Shown here: positions 5,969-15,350 of the stretch, piece by piece | Position numbering within the stretch: position 1 is the stretch's first letter | How the letters are laid out: the number at the start of each line of letters is the position of its first letter | NCBI GenBank assembly: GCA_002841995.1 | Contig: PHBS01000014.1 | Location: 1-39,241 of the forward strand | DNA length: 39,241 nucleotides | Direction of reading: 5' to 3' | Source of the DNA: Chloroflexi bacterium HGW-Chloroflexi-8 | GTDB taxonomy: Bacteria > Chloroflexota > Anaerolineae > Anaerolineales > Anaerolineaceae | Program-made: the position numbers and the translations under genes | Notes under the pieces: model-generated | The model's input: only the letters and a program-made list of their open reading frames with translations | What the model was told of the DNA's origin: nothing | Database searches by the model: none

Positions 5969-8212
5969 ATGACCGACCTAACCGGAAAACTTGGATTAGA
6001 CTCAACTGATTTTAAAACACAAATTGCTTCGTTGAATCGGGAAATCCGGGTCATGGAATCCGGTTTCCGTGCCTCTGCCTCTTCCCTTGGGGATTGGGCG
6101 AACAATGCCAGTGGACTGGAACAAAGAATTGGTACACTTACTGATCAAATGGGTGTGCAACAAAAAAAGGTTGCAGCCCTGCGTGAAGAGTATGAAAAAA
6201 TTGCCAGTTCGCAAGGGGAAAGCTCGAGCGGTGCTCAAAACATGCTGGTCCGGATTAACAAAGAAGTTGAATCGCTCAATAAAATGGGAAATGAGCTGGA
6301 CCAGGCGAAAACAAAACTGGACCAGATGGGGGATGAAAGTAACCAGGCTGGAAAGAGTTTGGATAGCCTGACTGATAAAGAAGAGAAAGCCACTAAGAGC
6401 ACATTGAAATTTAAAGATGTGATGGGTGGTTTGGGATCTGCTTTGAAAACATCCGGAAAGGTAATTGCAGGTTTGGCTGCCAGTGTAGCCGGGGTTGGTG
6501 CTGCGGTGACCGGAATGGTGGTCAAAGCAAGCGACGCTGCTGGCGAATTGGTGGATCTCTCCAATCAAACCGGGATCTCAGTGGAGAGATTACAGGAATT
6601 GAAATATGTCGGTGATCAGGTTGGAGTTTCTACCGAAACGATGACCGGAGCACTTTCGAAATTAATAAAATCGATGAGCGGGGCGAAAGATGGTACGGGT
6701 CCCACAGCAGAGGCATTTTCATCCCTCGGGATTGCTGTAACCGATTCAAACGGCCAGCTGCGCGATTCTGAAACCGTAATGGCCGAGGCATTTGAGGCAT
6801 TAGGTAAAGTTGGTAATGAAACCGAACGGGATGCCCTGGCTATGGCGATTTTTGGCAAGAGCGCAATGGATCTCAATCCATTGATCAAAACCAGTGCTGA
6901 AGAGCTGGCTGCCATGACGGATGAAGCCCACAAAATGGGTGCTGTGATGGATGAAGAAGCCGTGCAAGGGCTGGAAGCGTTTGGTGATGAACTGGCAGGT
7001 TTGAAAGCCGGTGCCCAGGGAATCATGGGTACGGTTGCGGCTGCGATCCTACACGGATTTCAAAGAGTAACAGGGGCAGCCAAAGGCTATATGCAAGAGT
7101 TTGCAGGAATCGTGAGCGGTTCGGATGGGGATCTGGGAGCAATGGCTGAGGGAATCGGGGGGTTGATTGGCCAGATTGTAAATGATATTGCAGCTAAAGC
7201 TCCGGAGCTGATGAATGCCGGACTTGGCATTATCCAGGGAATCATCACAGCCATTACGAGCAATTTGCCTTTGATGATCCCGGCGGTGATCGCGATTGTA
7301 ACCAGCCTGGTTCAGTTCCTGGTGCAAAACATTCCGTTATTAATGACCGCTGGCATTGATATTCTTATGGCTCTGGTCAACGGGATTCTGCCACAACTGC
7401 CAATGTTGATTGATACGGCATTGAAAATGATTGTGACATTGGCCAATGGAATCACCCAGGCAATACCGACATTATTACCCATGATTGCAGAGATTATCCC
7501 GCAGATCATCCTTACATTAATTGAAAATCTACCATTGTTGATTGATGCTGCTTTGCAGTTGATCATTGCCCTGGTGGAGGGATTGACCTTAGCACTTCCG
7601 ATTTTGATTGAATATGTACCTGATATTATTCAGGCTATTTTTGATGCCATTATCCTGGCATTGCCTTTGATTGGAGAAGCCGCTGTGAAATTGATCATGT
7701 CCTTGATTGAAGGGATTGGAAAGATGCTTCCAAAGATCGGTGAAGCGGCCGGAAAACTGGTGGTGGTACTAGGTCAAGGTATTACAAATTTACGCTCTAA
7801 AATTTTTGAAGTTGGAAAAAATATTGTAATTGGCGTTTGGAATGGGATCAAGGAAAAAGCCGCTTGGTTTGGCAGCCAAGTGATGGGATTCTTCACAGGA
7901 ATCGTAAACAGTGTAAAAAAAGCACTTGGCATCCACAGCCCTAGCACCGTGTTTGCTGGAATTGGAAAGAACCTGGCATTAGGATTAGGGGCTGGGTTTA
8001 ATGGGGCGTTTGGCCAGATTGAAAAAGACGTCATGGGAGCAATCTCCGGATTGAATCCGTCTCTGTCTCCTTCATTTGCAATGGGTGGAGCTGGATCCGG
8101 AAGAAGTATGGAAAGCAAACCAGATGTTAAAATTATTGCGAATGTAAATAAAGATATTGACATTTACAAACTGTCCAGGCAGGTAGCTGCAGAACTACGG
8201 AAAGGTAAATAA
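5969..8212 (+). CDS. Tail tape measure protein
   Basis: 747 residues, the longest tail gene before the fibre. The N-terminal GKLGLDSTDFKTQIASLNRE, followed by a long coiled coil to about residue 140, is the classic tape measure start. A Gly/Ala-rich hydrophobic segment at about 160-185 and a repetitive, strongly hydrophobic helical block at about 410-600 (many Leu/Ile/Pro units of the form LPxLIxxALxLI) follow. The C-terminus has GIHSPSTVFAGIGKNLALGLGAGF, a conserved tape measure tail. The family sets tail length; at about 1.5 angstrom per residue this would give a tail near 110 nm, an estimate from the usual rule. The hydrophobic block may serve in membrane passage of DNA. The ribosome binding site is a purine run only. 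Confidence 0.9.
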   Translation: MTDLTGKLGLDSTDFKTQIASLNREIRVMESGFRASASSLGDWANNASGLEQRIGTLTDQMGVQQKKVAALREEYEKIASSQGESSSGAQNMLVRINKEVESLNKMGNELDQAKTKLDQMGDESNQAGKSLDSLTDKEEKATKSTLKFKDVMGGLGSALKTSGKVIAGLAASVAGVGAAVTGMVVKASDAAGELVDLSNQTGISVERLQELKYVGDQVGVSTETMTGALSKLIKSMSGAKDGTGPTAEAFSSLGIAVTDSNGQLRDSETVMAEAFEALGKVGNETERDALAMAIFGKSAMDLNPLIKTSAEELAAMTDEAHKMGAVMDEEAVQGLEAFGDELAGLKAGAQGIMGTVAAAILHGFQRVTGAAKGYMQEFAGIVSGSDGDLGAMAEGIGGLIGQIVNDIAAKAPELMNAGLGIIQGIITAITSNLPLMIPAVIAIVTSLVQFLVQNIPLLMTAGIDILMALVNGILPQLPMLIDTALKMIVTLANGITQAIPTLLPMIAEIIPQIILTLIENLPLLIDAALQLIIALVEGLTLALPILIEYVPDIIQAIFDAIILALPLIGEAAVKLIMSLIEGIGKMLPKIGEAAGKLVVVLGQGITNLRSKIFEVGKNIVIGVWNGIKEKAAWFGSQVMGFFTGIVNSVKKALGIHSPSTVFAGIGKNLALGLGAGFNGAFGQIEKDVMGAISGLNPSLSPSFAMGGAGSGRSMESKPDVKIIANVNKDIDIYKLSRQVAAELRKGK

Positions 8213-8214
8213 TA

Positions 8215-9540
8215 ATGATCGGATTATCCTTCGAAATGCGCTCCGGAGAAAGCGACCGGGTGGTGATTGATCTGAATGCATCCGGTTATCGGGTTCTGAA
8301 TGGTTACTTCCCTGAAAGCGGCAATGAAACCGATGTTTCCGAGGCGTTTGACCTGATGGTGATCGGGGCCAGTGAAAGTGACCTGGAAACGAAAATAAGG
8401 GCTATTGAGCTGGCTTTAGATTATGCCAAAGATCATCAAAGCGGACCAGACGGAGTATGGATCCTGTTCACCACAAATGATGGTGTTCTGGATGACTGGC
8501 AATCGCGTGTGAGTGGCGGCGCTGTATTGCATGACAATAAACTTGGCATGCGTTGGAAAGAGACAAAAGCAAAAATCCAGGTCGTAGTATACCGAAGGCC
8601 TTATTGGGAGACGGTAAACCCGGTGACACTTACGATCGATAATGGCGGCGGAGATCCTGGAGAAACCGCGGTCGTATATAACCATGAAGATGCCGGCAGC
8701 GGTCATGATTTCTATGTAGAGATTGGAGCCGACCAGGTGACCGGAAGTTTGGCAACACCGGCAATTATTGAGTTCAAAAACTCGGTCAATGATGCAGAAC
8801 TGGTTGATCATTTGATGGTTGGTCATTTTGCTGCCAGTTCTCCACATGAACCACCGGCCTCCACTTTGCTGATCCTGGAAGGAAGCGGGACTGCAGATGC
8901 AAACTGCAGTGGTGGAGAGTATGACGATCTGACATGGGCCGATGCTGTTGAAAATCAGATTGCGAGCTGGAGTCTGGCTACGGGTGATTTACGACAAAGA
9001 TATTTTCGGTTTGTGGCAAGATTTCGAGAAGTTTTTGCATATACGGATCTGTGGCTTAAAGTAAAGCTTCTTTCTGGATCGAACATACTATCTGAAACCA
9101 GGTGGACCTTGATGAATACCACCGATATCCTACAGATGATTGGTTCCCTGCAGATTCCGCCATTTCGGCATGGAAATTATGTTGATATCGGTAATTTGAC
9201 CGTTGGTCTGTATGAAAAGCGGGCTGCAGGAGCCGGAACATTCAACCTGGATTTTCTGGCCATGATGCCACAGGATGGATGGAGAAAATTTGGGGCATTT
9301 ACAGGGCTGGCATATAACGAGACTTTGATTGATAACCCAGTGGAAGAGAAGTTGGTGACACATTACTCGACCAGCTCCTATAAAGTCACCCACATGCTGG
9401 ATGAAGGTGAACCAATCATGCTGCAGCCGGGTGTGAAAAATTTATTATATTTTCTGCATGATCTGGATGACGGCACCTCTCCGATCGCACGAACAGCCAG
9501 CATAACGATCAAGTGCCATCCACGCAGGCGGTCTGTATGA
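8215..9540 (+). CDS. Distal tail/baseplate protein (Dit position)
   Basis: 441 residues, starting two bases after the tape measure stop. The first 130 residues resemble the beta-rich N-terminal part of siphoviral distal tail proteins (FEMRSGESDRVVIDLN at the start; a segment with AFDLMVIGASESDLETKIRAIE, i.e. the strand-helix seen before the ring-forming domain). The central and C-terminal parts are beta-rich and carbohydrate-binding-like (for example TLLILEGSGTADANCSGG, then W/Y-rich strands). No signal peptide or catalytic motif is visible. The position directly after the tape measure implies the tail-tip ring joining tube to baseplate. Family assignment is mostly positional. Confidence 0.6.
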   Translation: MIGLSFEMRSGESDRVVIDLNASGYRVLNGYFPESGNETDVSEAFDLMVIGASESDLETKIRAIELALDYAKDHQSGPDGVWILFTTNDGVLDDWQSRVSGGAVLHDNKLGMRWKETKAKIQVVVYRRPYWETVNPVTLTIDNGGGDPGETAVVYNHEDAGSGHDFYVEIGADQVTGSLATPAIIEFKNSVNDAELVDHLMVGHFAASSPHEPPASTLLILEGSGTADANCSGGEYDDLTWADAVENQIASWSLATGDLRQRYFRFVARFREVFAYTDLWLKVKLLSGSNILSETRWTLMNTTDILQMIGSLQIPPFRHGNYVDIGNLTVGLYEKRAAGAGTFNLDFLAMMPQDGWRKFGAFTGLAYNETLIDNPVEEKLVTHYSTSSYKVTHMLDEGEPIMLQPGVKNLLYFLHDLDDGTSPIARTASITIKCHPRRRSV

Positions 9541-11087
9541 AATTTATCATGAAGCGAAGGGACTTTTCAGATCTGATTATTCCTTTGAATCTGGAATTTG
9601 TAATTGAAAGATATTCATGGTCCACGTTTGGTGGACCAAAACAGGCCAGTATTACTGCCAGGGGTGATCGGGCATCTTTGTTTGAACTGGTAAATCACTT
9701 GCGGGCACCTGTAGAAATATTGAATGAAAAAGGTGATTGCGTTTGGTGGGGGTATATTGCGAATCTAACTGTGAGTTGGGAAGCGATTGGTTTTGGTGTG
9801 GACCTTGAAACCATGTATAACCGGGTGGCGGTAGCTTATACGATTCAAAATCAAAGGTATACCACCCAATGGTCCGGGGATGCTGATGCGATTGCAGAGT
9901 ATGGCCAGAAGGAAATATTACTCTCCAAATCTGACACGACAGAAGCGGATGCACTGCAACTTCGAGACACTTCTCTGGCCGGATCGAAATATCCAATCCC
10001 GACAATGCAATTTGCCGGTGATTCAAGCGGAGAAGCGAGAATAACGTGCCTTGGATGGCTGCAAACACTTGAATGGGAATATTATCTCAACACAGCCGGG
10101 AAAGAATCGTATGAAACAAGTGGAAAAGGCGGACGCGAAATTGGAGAGGATGACCGGCCAATTTTTGCTCAGAGCTTACAAATTGCTGCAGCTACAGCCT
10201 GGATAGCCACATCAATCTGGTTACATGTCTGGAAACAAGGATCCAGTAACCCAACTGATAATCTGGTTGTTTCCATAAAAGAGGATAGCGGAGGTGTACC
10301 AGGTACTACCCTAGCCAGCGGACTGATTGCAGGGGCGAATATCGATACCTCTTCGGAGTGGATCGAGTTTGTGCTGAGCTCGGCTGTGACATTGGAACCG
10401 GCTACAACTTATTGGATACACATTGCCAGATCCGGATCAGTGGCTGAAAGCAATTATTTTATGGTGGATACAAACCTTAATAATGGATATTCGAGAGGCG
10501 CTCCTAAATATTGGAACACGAATCTAAATATATGGGTAGATGCCAGTCATAAAGGAGATCTGTTATTTAAATTGGTTGGTGCCCAGGAAACGAGCACTCA
10601 GATCGCAACCCTGGTGACAACCTGTGGTCAATTTTTCGATGGCAGCATCATTGAGATCCTTAGCGGAATCGAATCGAATCCATACCGGGATGGAGACTCT
10701 CCGGCATTGTATGAGCTTGAAAAATTATTAAGTGCGGGGACATCCAATAGTCGGAGGTTATTGTGTGTAGTAACGCGAAATCGAAAATTAAGGGTATATG
10801 AAGAAACATCAAAACCGGCAGTGACGAAAAACAGTTTTGCATTGAACAAGGGGGGGAACTTACTGACACAGTTTTTGTCATTGGTTGATCCGAGCCATTG
10901 CACCGTAGGAATCTGGTGCCATTTACAGGATGTGATCCCGGCCAGTGTGGATCTCTCGATGGTAGCGGACCCAAGCCTATTTTTGATAGAAGAGGCTGAA
11001 TATGATGTGAAATCCGGTGAATATCATGTGTTGAGGACTGCTCAGCAATCAAATACGATGGACATTGGAGGCGTGATACAAGGATGA
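9537..11087 (+). CDS. Tail tip/baseplate protein with an inserted carbohydrate-binding-like domain
   Basis: 516 residues. The ATG at 9537 overlaps the previous stop (GTATGA); the longer frame from 9513 lies inside the upstream gene. Residues 1-200 resemble the N-terminal hub region of tail-associated proteins (FIMKRRDFSDLIIPLNLEF; STFGGPKQASITARGD). Residues about 205-350 form a separate jelly-roll-like insertion (SIWLHVWKQGSSNPTDNLVV; VTLEPATTYWIHIARSG) similar to the choice-of-anchor/CBM-like domains of secreted bacterial proteins. The hub region resumes to the end. This layout suggests a tail tip that carries a surface-glycan-binding module. No lytic active site is visible. Its stop overlaps the fibre start. 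Confidence 0.6.
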   Translation: MKFIMKRRDFSDLIIPLNLEFVIERYSWSTFGGPKQASITARGDRASLFELVNHLRAPVEILNEKGDCVWWGYIANLTVSWEAIGFGVDLETMYNRVAVAYTIQNQRYTTQWSGDADAIAEYGQKEILLSKSDTTEADALQLRDTSLAGSKYPIPTMQFAGDSSGEARITCLGWLQTLEWEYYLNTAGKESYETSGKGGREIGEDDRPIFAQSLQIAAATAWIATSIWLHVWKQGSSNPTDNLVVSIKEDSGGVPGTTLASGLIAGANIDTSSEWIEFVLSSAVTLEPATTYWIHIARSGSVAESNYFMVDTNLNNGYSRGAPKYWNTNLNIWVDASHKGDLLFKLVGAQETSTQIATLVTTCGQFFDGSIIEILSGIESNPYRDGDSPALYELEKLLSAGTSNSRRLLCVVTRNRKLRVYEETSKPAVTKNSFALNKGGNLLTQFLSLVDPSHCTVGIWCHLQDVIPASVDLSMVADPSLFLIEEAEYDVKSGEYHVLRTAQQSNTMDIGGVIQG

Positions 11088-14008
11088 GCGTAAACAGGGC
11101 CAGTGAAGTGTGGAAAGAGATCAAGCCGTTCGCAATGCGGGATTTATCCGCTTTAATTGATGATTCGAAGAGCGGAAATGAGTCGGATGAACTTTATGCA
11201 ATCATTCTGTATGATGAGAGCGCTCAAAAACTACGATATTACTCAGCCATTCAAACTGGATTGCAGGCAGCACTGGCTGCAGCAGCCAGTGGCGATATTA
11301 TTTTTCTGCCAGCAAAAAGAATACAAAATATAGGGGCGTCTTATACAGCTGGAAGCGAGCTTTCAAGTGGAGCGATTACAGTAACAAGCAGCGGGGGAGA
11401 GATGGTAAGTGGACTCGATGCAGGGTCTTTGTATGCCATCGCTTCGACCGGAGGACCTTGGAATAATGGCATTGGTGGTTTATATTATTCAATCAAAATT
11501 TCAGACAATGGCGGAGCAAACTGGGTGGAATATGCTAACTCGGGATGGGTTGAATACAATGAAAGTCTTGGAAACAATAAACAATTATTCTTTCGACCCA
11601 GCGGTTCGAGTATTTTAGTTAGGGTTGCGGATTCCGGTGCGTTCCATGACAATACAGGGAGTCTTGGTTATTCGTTGAAAACAGCCACTGCGATTTATCC
11701 AATGAGCATACCTGTTGGGGTGGAAGTGGTAGGATTAGGTGAAAACTGCATTCTGGATGGGGGAATTGAGAATAATGGAATGTTGACCAATGTGAAGGTC
11801 ATCGGTGAAATCACTGGAACGGGCAGTTTCCATGCTTTTGACAGTAATTCGGCCTTGAAAACCAATAGACAGGTTATCTCGGATCTCGCAACAGGGACGA
11901 GCCCATTCGAGATTGCCAGTACCACATTGAATACAAATTTGAATGCAGATCTGTTGGATGGGAAGCACGTGAGCGAAATTATAAGCCAAGGGATTCCAAA
12001 AATTAACGCAATTGGAACGGTGACACATACCTCAGGGAATGTAACGATCATTGATAATGCCCTGCATAACGGTTTTCCTGGCGCTTGTATTTTGGCGGAC
12101 GGAACCATCATCGCCGTTTATAGAGCTGCAACTGATCACAATTCTGTAAATGGATCAATCAAATCGAAGTCATCAACAGATTTGGGGGCAACCTGGGGAG
12201 CGGAATCGACAATTTATACCCACGCAACTTTGGATGCCAGGGATCCAAGCCTTACCCGGTTGAGGAATGGAAACTTGGTTCTATCTGTAAAACTCTATAA
12301 TTGGGCGTTATCAAAAGCAGATTATTGTGTGGTTTTAATATCAACAAACAATGGATCCACCTGGGGATCAGCAATTTCAGTTGGAGAAGCATTTACAAGT
12401 TATGGAGGATGCTCAGCACCGGTTATTGAAGCATCGGATGGAGTATTGTACTTGGCTACATTTGGGCTGGATACTGGAGACACCTATGAATATGCCAGGT
12501 TAACAAAATCAGAGGATGGGGGTACTACATGGGCTGACATTGGCATCATTTCAAAATCAGCAAGTCGCCATTATCAGGAACCCAATTTAATCATTTTGTC
12601 CAATGGCGAATTGTTCTGCATATTACGCTCAAATACAACCGATCATTTTTATTTATGCCGGTCAGCTGATGGTGGATCAAACTGGACAACTCCAGTAGAT
12701 TTATTCAGCGCAGGCGGGAGACCCGGCATCACCAGGTTATCAAATGGGGCATTATTCTTATGTTATCGGCAGAAATCCATTGCAGGCGACCATACGGTTT
12801 ACAGAATTTCGCTCGACAATGGATTTAACTGGGGGAGTGAGCAGGTATTAGACACCAGCGGAATAATGGCATATTCTGCAGTTGTTGAAAAAAATGCAGG
12901 ATCATTTGGAGTTGTATTTGCAGTCCAGCAGTCAACCTCTAATTCGGATATTTTTTTTACAAACTTTATTTCTTCATCCGACTTTGTGCCAAGTTTGCAT
13001 GGAAGTACGCATCAAAGTGGTGGAACGGATGCGATAAAAATAGATGATTTGTCGGCACCGGATGACAATACTGATTTAGACGCCAGCACAACCAAACACG
13101 GACTGATGAAGAAATTCCCGGGTGGAACGACGAATTTCTTACGTGCTGATGGTTCCTTTGCTGCCCCCCCAGGAGGAGCGGGAACTGGCGATGTGGTGGG
13201 TCCTTCTAGCGCGATTGATAATCACCTGGCGGTTTTTGATGGTGTTACGGGAAAACTCATCAAAGATGGCGGGGCAATCCCGGCAGGGTCATCCACCGAT
13301 GGCTGGACGGCTGCCGGGGAGACGTGGACTTACAACTCAGCAGATGATCCGGTCTTTGTTATTGATGTGGATTCTGATGTAACGGGGAAATATTGGCCAG
13401 GCATGCGCGTAAAGTTCACTCAATCTACGGGGGGAACAAAATACGGGATTATTCACGCGGTGGGGGCTTTTGCCAGCTCCAAAACCCCGATCACGGTCTA
13501 CATGGGGACAGATTACGACCTGGTGAATGAAGCGATCAGCAGCCCATTCTGGAGCGTCGTCAAAGCACCTTTTGGTTTCCCGCTGGATCCAGCGAAGTGG
13601 ACGGTGGAGGTTATTAATACTGGAACAAACGATCAGGCAAATCCAACACAAAACCAATGGTACAACATTGGCAGTATATCGATCGTTGCACCCATTGGTA
13701 TATGGAAATTTTCCTATCAGTTATCTACACAAGCGAATGATGCATCTTCTTTGGGATTGAGACAACAAGTCTCTTTATCAACATCCAATAACTCTGTTTC
13801 TGACGCTAATCTTACAGTTAATGTTGGGATAAGTAGCGGAACAGTCCAACAAATATCAATCTACCGCGAAAGATCAGTAGTTTTATCCTCCAAGACTACT
13901 TTTTACCTCATTACTATGACCGCCACGTCTGGTTTGGATAATCTCAGAATTGGTTCTGTTGGTGCTGCCAGCCCAACCATTATTAGAGCTGAGAGCGTGT
14001 ACTTATGA
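11084..14008 (+). CDS. Tail fibre with sialidase-type Asp-box beta-propeller
   Basis: 974 residues, ATGA overlap with the gene before it. The N-terminal 280 residues form an attachment and shaft-like region, with a phage tail repeat text at about 286 (LLDGKHVSEI). Residues about 330-620 contain five Asp-box motifs (S-x-D/N-x-G-x-x-W) near 364, 419, 476, 527 and 576: STDLGATW, STNNGSTW, SEDGGTTW, SADGGSNW, SLDNGFNW. Between them are sialidase-style ARDPSLTRLRNGNLVLS and QEPNLIILSNGELF. After this come a collagen-like fibre link (KKFPGGTTNFLRADGSF) and a beta-rich tip. Asp-box propellers occur in exo-sialidases and related glycosidases; whether the arginine triad is complete cannot be decided by eye. 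The likely job is host glycan recognition or trimming. Confidence 0.8.
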   Translation: MSVNRASEVWKEIKPFAMRDLSALIDDSKSGNESDELYAIILYDESAQKLRYYSAIQTGLQAALAAAASGDIIFLPAKRIQNIGASYTAGSELSSGAITVTSSGGEMVSGLDAGSLYAIASTGGPWNNGIGGLYYSIKISDNGGANWVEYANSGWVEYNESLGNNKQLFFRPSGSSILVRVADSGAFHDNTGSLGYSLKTATAIYPMSIPVGVEVVGLGENCILDGGIENNGMLTNVKVIGEITGTGSFHAFDSNSALKTNRQVISDLATGTSPFEIASTTLNTNLNADLLDGKHVSEIISQGIPKINAIGTVTHTSGNVTIIDNALHNGFPGACILADGTIIAVYRAATDHNSVNGSIKSKSSTDLGATWGAESTIYTHATLDARDPSLTRLRNGNLVLSVKLYNWALSKADYCVVLISTNNGSTWGSAISVGEAFTSYGGCSAPVIEASDGVLYLATFGLDTGDTYEYARLTKSEDGGTTWADIGIISKSASRHYQEPNLIILSNGELFCILRSNTTDHFYLCRSADGGSNWTTPVDLFSAGGRPGITRLSNGALFLCYRQKSIAGDHTVYRISLDNGFNWGSEQVLDTSGIMAYSAVVEKNAGSFGVVFAVQQSTSNSDIFFTNFISSSDFVPSLHGSTHQSGGTDAIKIDDLSAPDDNTDLDASTTKHGLMKKFPGGTTNFLRADGSFAAPPGGAGTGDVVGPSSAIDNHLAVFDGVTGKLIKDGGAIPAGSSTDGWTAAGETWTYNSADDPVFVIDVDSDVTGKYWPGMRVKFTQSTGGTKYGIIHAVGAFASSKTPITVYMGTDYDLVNEAISSPFWSVVKAPFGFPLDPAKWTVEVINTGTNDQANPTQNQWYNIGSISIVAPIGIWKFSYQLSTQANDASSLGLRQQVSLSTSNNSVSDANLTVNVGISSGTVQQISIYRERSVVLSSKTTFYLITMTATSGLDNLRIGSVGAASPTIIRAESVYL

Positions 14009-15092
14009 GATTTGTTTTCGGATCCTCGAGGAAAAGCAAGATGGAAATAGTGCATAGAAGCGGGGGGAGCATGTATCGTGGTTGGATTTCAACAAAGGTG
14101 TGGAATGCGACAGATCCCAGGAAGATGATCAGCGCAGAAATGTACAACGGATCCATTTTTCTTCGGGTAATCAAAATCCATAGGAAAATGAACTTGATGA
14201 GGAAGATTGAGATTGTTTCCAATAAAAACACAATGTTGAATGGAGTGGAATCCTTGAAATATCGCAACCATAAGGAGGCCGATGCGCCGTACGTGATTAT
14301 TTTCTTCCATTTGCAAAGCACTATTTTTCCAAAGTTATCAGGAATCCTGATGATGGATAAAATAGGTTCGTTTTGCTCAGCAATCATCGCCTCTTTTGCC
14401 AGGGGTGTAATGTTCCCGCATTCAGGACCTGGGCTTGTGGCGATGAATCCGGCATACAGGGGAACGCGCTGGCTTTTGGCAATTTCGAGAGATTCTGAAG
14501 ATTGCAACTTGAACAACGAATCAATCCCAACAGCAAAAAGGATCGACAGGGCGAGCGCAGCTAACAGGATTTTCGGAATAGAAAATCGAAAAGAGAGAAT
14601 GATCAGACCTGCCAGTAGAAGACAGGCGATAACAAGTGATGAAAGGCGCATTGACAGCCCGAATGCCAGGAAAATAAAACCTAATGGCAAGTTCCTTTTG
14701 GTTAATAAAACTGCGCCGGCAATGATAAGGCAAATACTCGGAACATCAGAGTTTATGATCGGCGACCAGGCGGATAAAGAAATTCCGATAAAAAGGAAAA
14801 TCAGAGGTGAGTATTTATTGTTTCTTGGAAAAAACGCGGACAAAAGCAGGAAAGACCCAAGGTTGATGAACAACGCAGCAGGAAAGGATGGAACTCCCAA
14901 TCTAAGAAAGGGTGCGTATAACACAGGGAGCATTCCACCTTTGATGTAATGGTGAAAATCAAGTGCAGCATTCTGGTACAGAAGGAAATCGCTCAGCTGT
15001 GCCATAGGGAAAGAAAAAGCAACAAAGATGAAACACAATGAGCCGAGGAGAATTGAAATCGAAAAAGGTGAAAAGGTTTTTTGAAATTTCAC
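13983..15092 (-). CDS. Polytopic membrane protein, GT-C glycosyltransferase-like (possible lysogenic conversion)
   Basis: 369 residues with about nine to ten hydrophobic segments spaced through the whole length. Features of GT-C/PMT-like enzymes are visible: an early loop with acidic residues (DFLLYQNAALDFHHYIKGG) after the first helix, and a C-terminal VEIQPRYMLPPLLCTI motif close to the QpRYl text near the end of many such enzymes. The substrate is unknown. The gene is transcribed against the tail genes, with its 3' end overlapping the fibre's last 26 bases, and sits between fibre and integrase. That is a usual spot for prophage genes expressed in the lysogen, such as O-antigen or serotype-converting glycosyltransferases. 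The GTG start coincides with the predicted transcription start, so translation may be leaderless. It could also be an unrelated transporter-like protein. Confidence 0.6.
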   Translation of the reverse strand: MKFQKTFSPFSISILLGSLCFIFVAFSFPMAQLSDFLLYQNAALDFHHYIKGGMLPVLYAPFLRLGVPSFPAALFINLGSFLLLSAFFPRNNKYSPLIFLFIGISLSAWSPIINSDVPSICLIIAGAVLLTKRNLPLGFIFLAFGLSMRLSSLVIACLLLAGLIILSFRFSIPKILLAALALSILFAVGIDSLFKLQSSESLEIAKSQRVPLYAGFIATSPGPECGNITPLAKEAMIAEQNEPILSIIRIPDNFGKIVLCKWKKIITYGASASLWLRYFKDSTPFNIVFLLETISIFLIKFIFLWILITRRKMDPLYISALIIFLGSVAFHTFVEIQPRYMLPPLLCTISILLFLEDPKTNLISTRSQL

Positions 15093-15098
15093 ACCTAA

Positions 15099-15127
15099 AT
15101 TATACAGTTTTAGAAAGGAGTATTAAA
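15099..15127 (-). promoter_or_regulatory. Promoter of the prophage membrane protein gene
   Basis: On the minus strand a perfect TATAAT (15099-15104) lies six bases before the GTG start at 15092, with TTTAAT (15122-15127) 17 bases upstream as a weak -35. A start point about seven bases after the -10 falls at or next to the GTG, so the mRNA would have little or no leader. No ribosome binding site exists between. Confidence 0.45.
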
Positions 15128-15156
15128 CGAAAAGTGATAAGATATTCAAACCGGAA

Positions 15157-15222
15157 CACTACCATGTGAAATATAAAGCCTGCCAAGCTCAGGCTTACTG
15201 AGTCAAACATGCCTAGGTAGTG
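15157..15222. repeat. Nested inverted repeat between the integrase and the membrane protein gene
   Basis: Outer arms CACTACC (15157-15163) and GGTAGTG (15216-15222) enclose ATGT/ACAT (15164-15167 and 15207-15210) and an inner perfect AAGCCTG/CAGGCTT stem (15176-15182 and 15190-15196). On the minus strand the inner stem is followed by TATATTT and could end integrase transcription. The full nested form suggests a structured RNA or a protein-binding site. The intergenic stretch 15093-15350 has no other supported gene. Confidence 0.45.
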
Positions 15223-15350
15223 CATAAATTCATGATAACCAGCGGTATGGTCGGAGAGAAATTGGTGAAGATGACTGGCTGATTCTGGCACTAAGTTTTC
15301 AGATCAGCACGGCCAGTGCCGCAGGCGGTTTGACGGTGGTTTTGTCATAC

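Noticed and set aside
14005-14949. Long plus-strand ORF (314 codons) after the tail fibre, with its ATG overlapping the fibre stop
   Set aside because: It lies opposite the membrane protein gene and reads as a Lys/Arg/Met-rich, fold-free sequence, as expected for the complement of hydrophobic codons. The minus strand has a good promoter and a coherent membrane protein.
15100-15291. Minus-strand 63-codon ORF between integrase and membrane gene
   Set aside because: It runs through the nested inverted repeat and promoter, has no clear ribosome binding site and no recognisable pattern.
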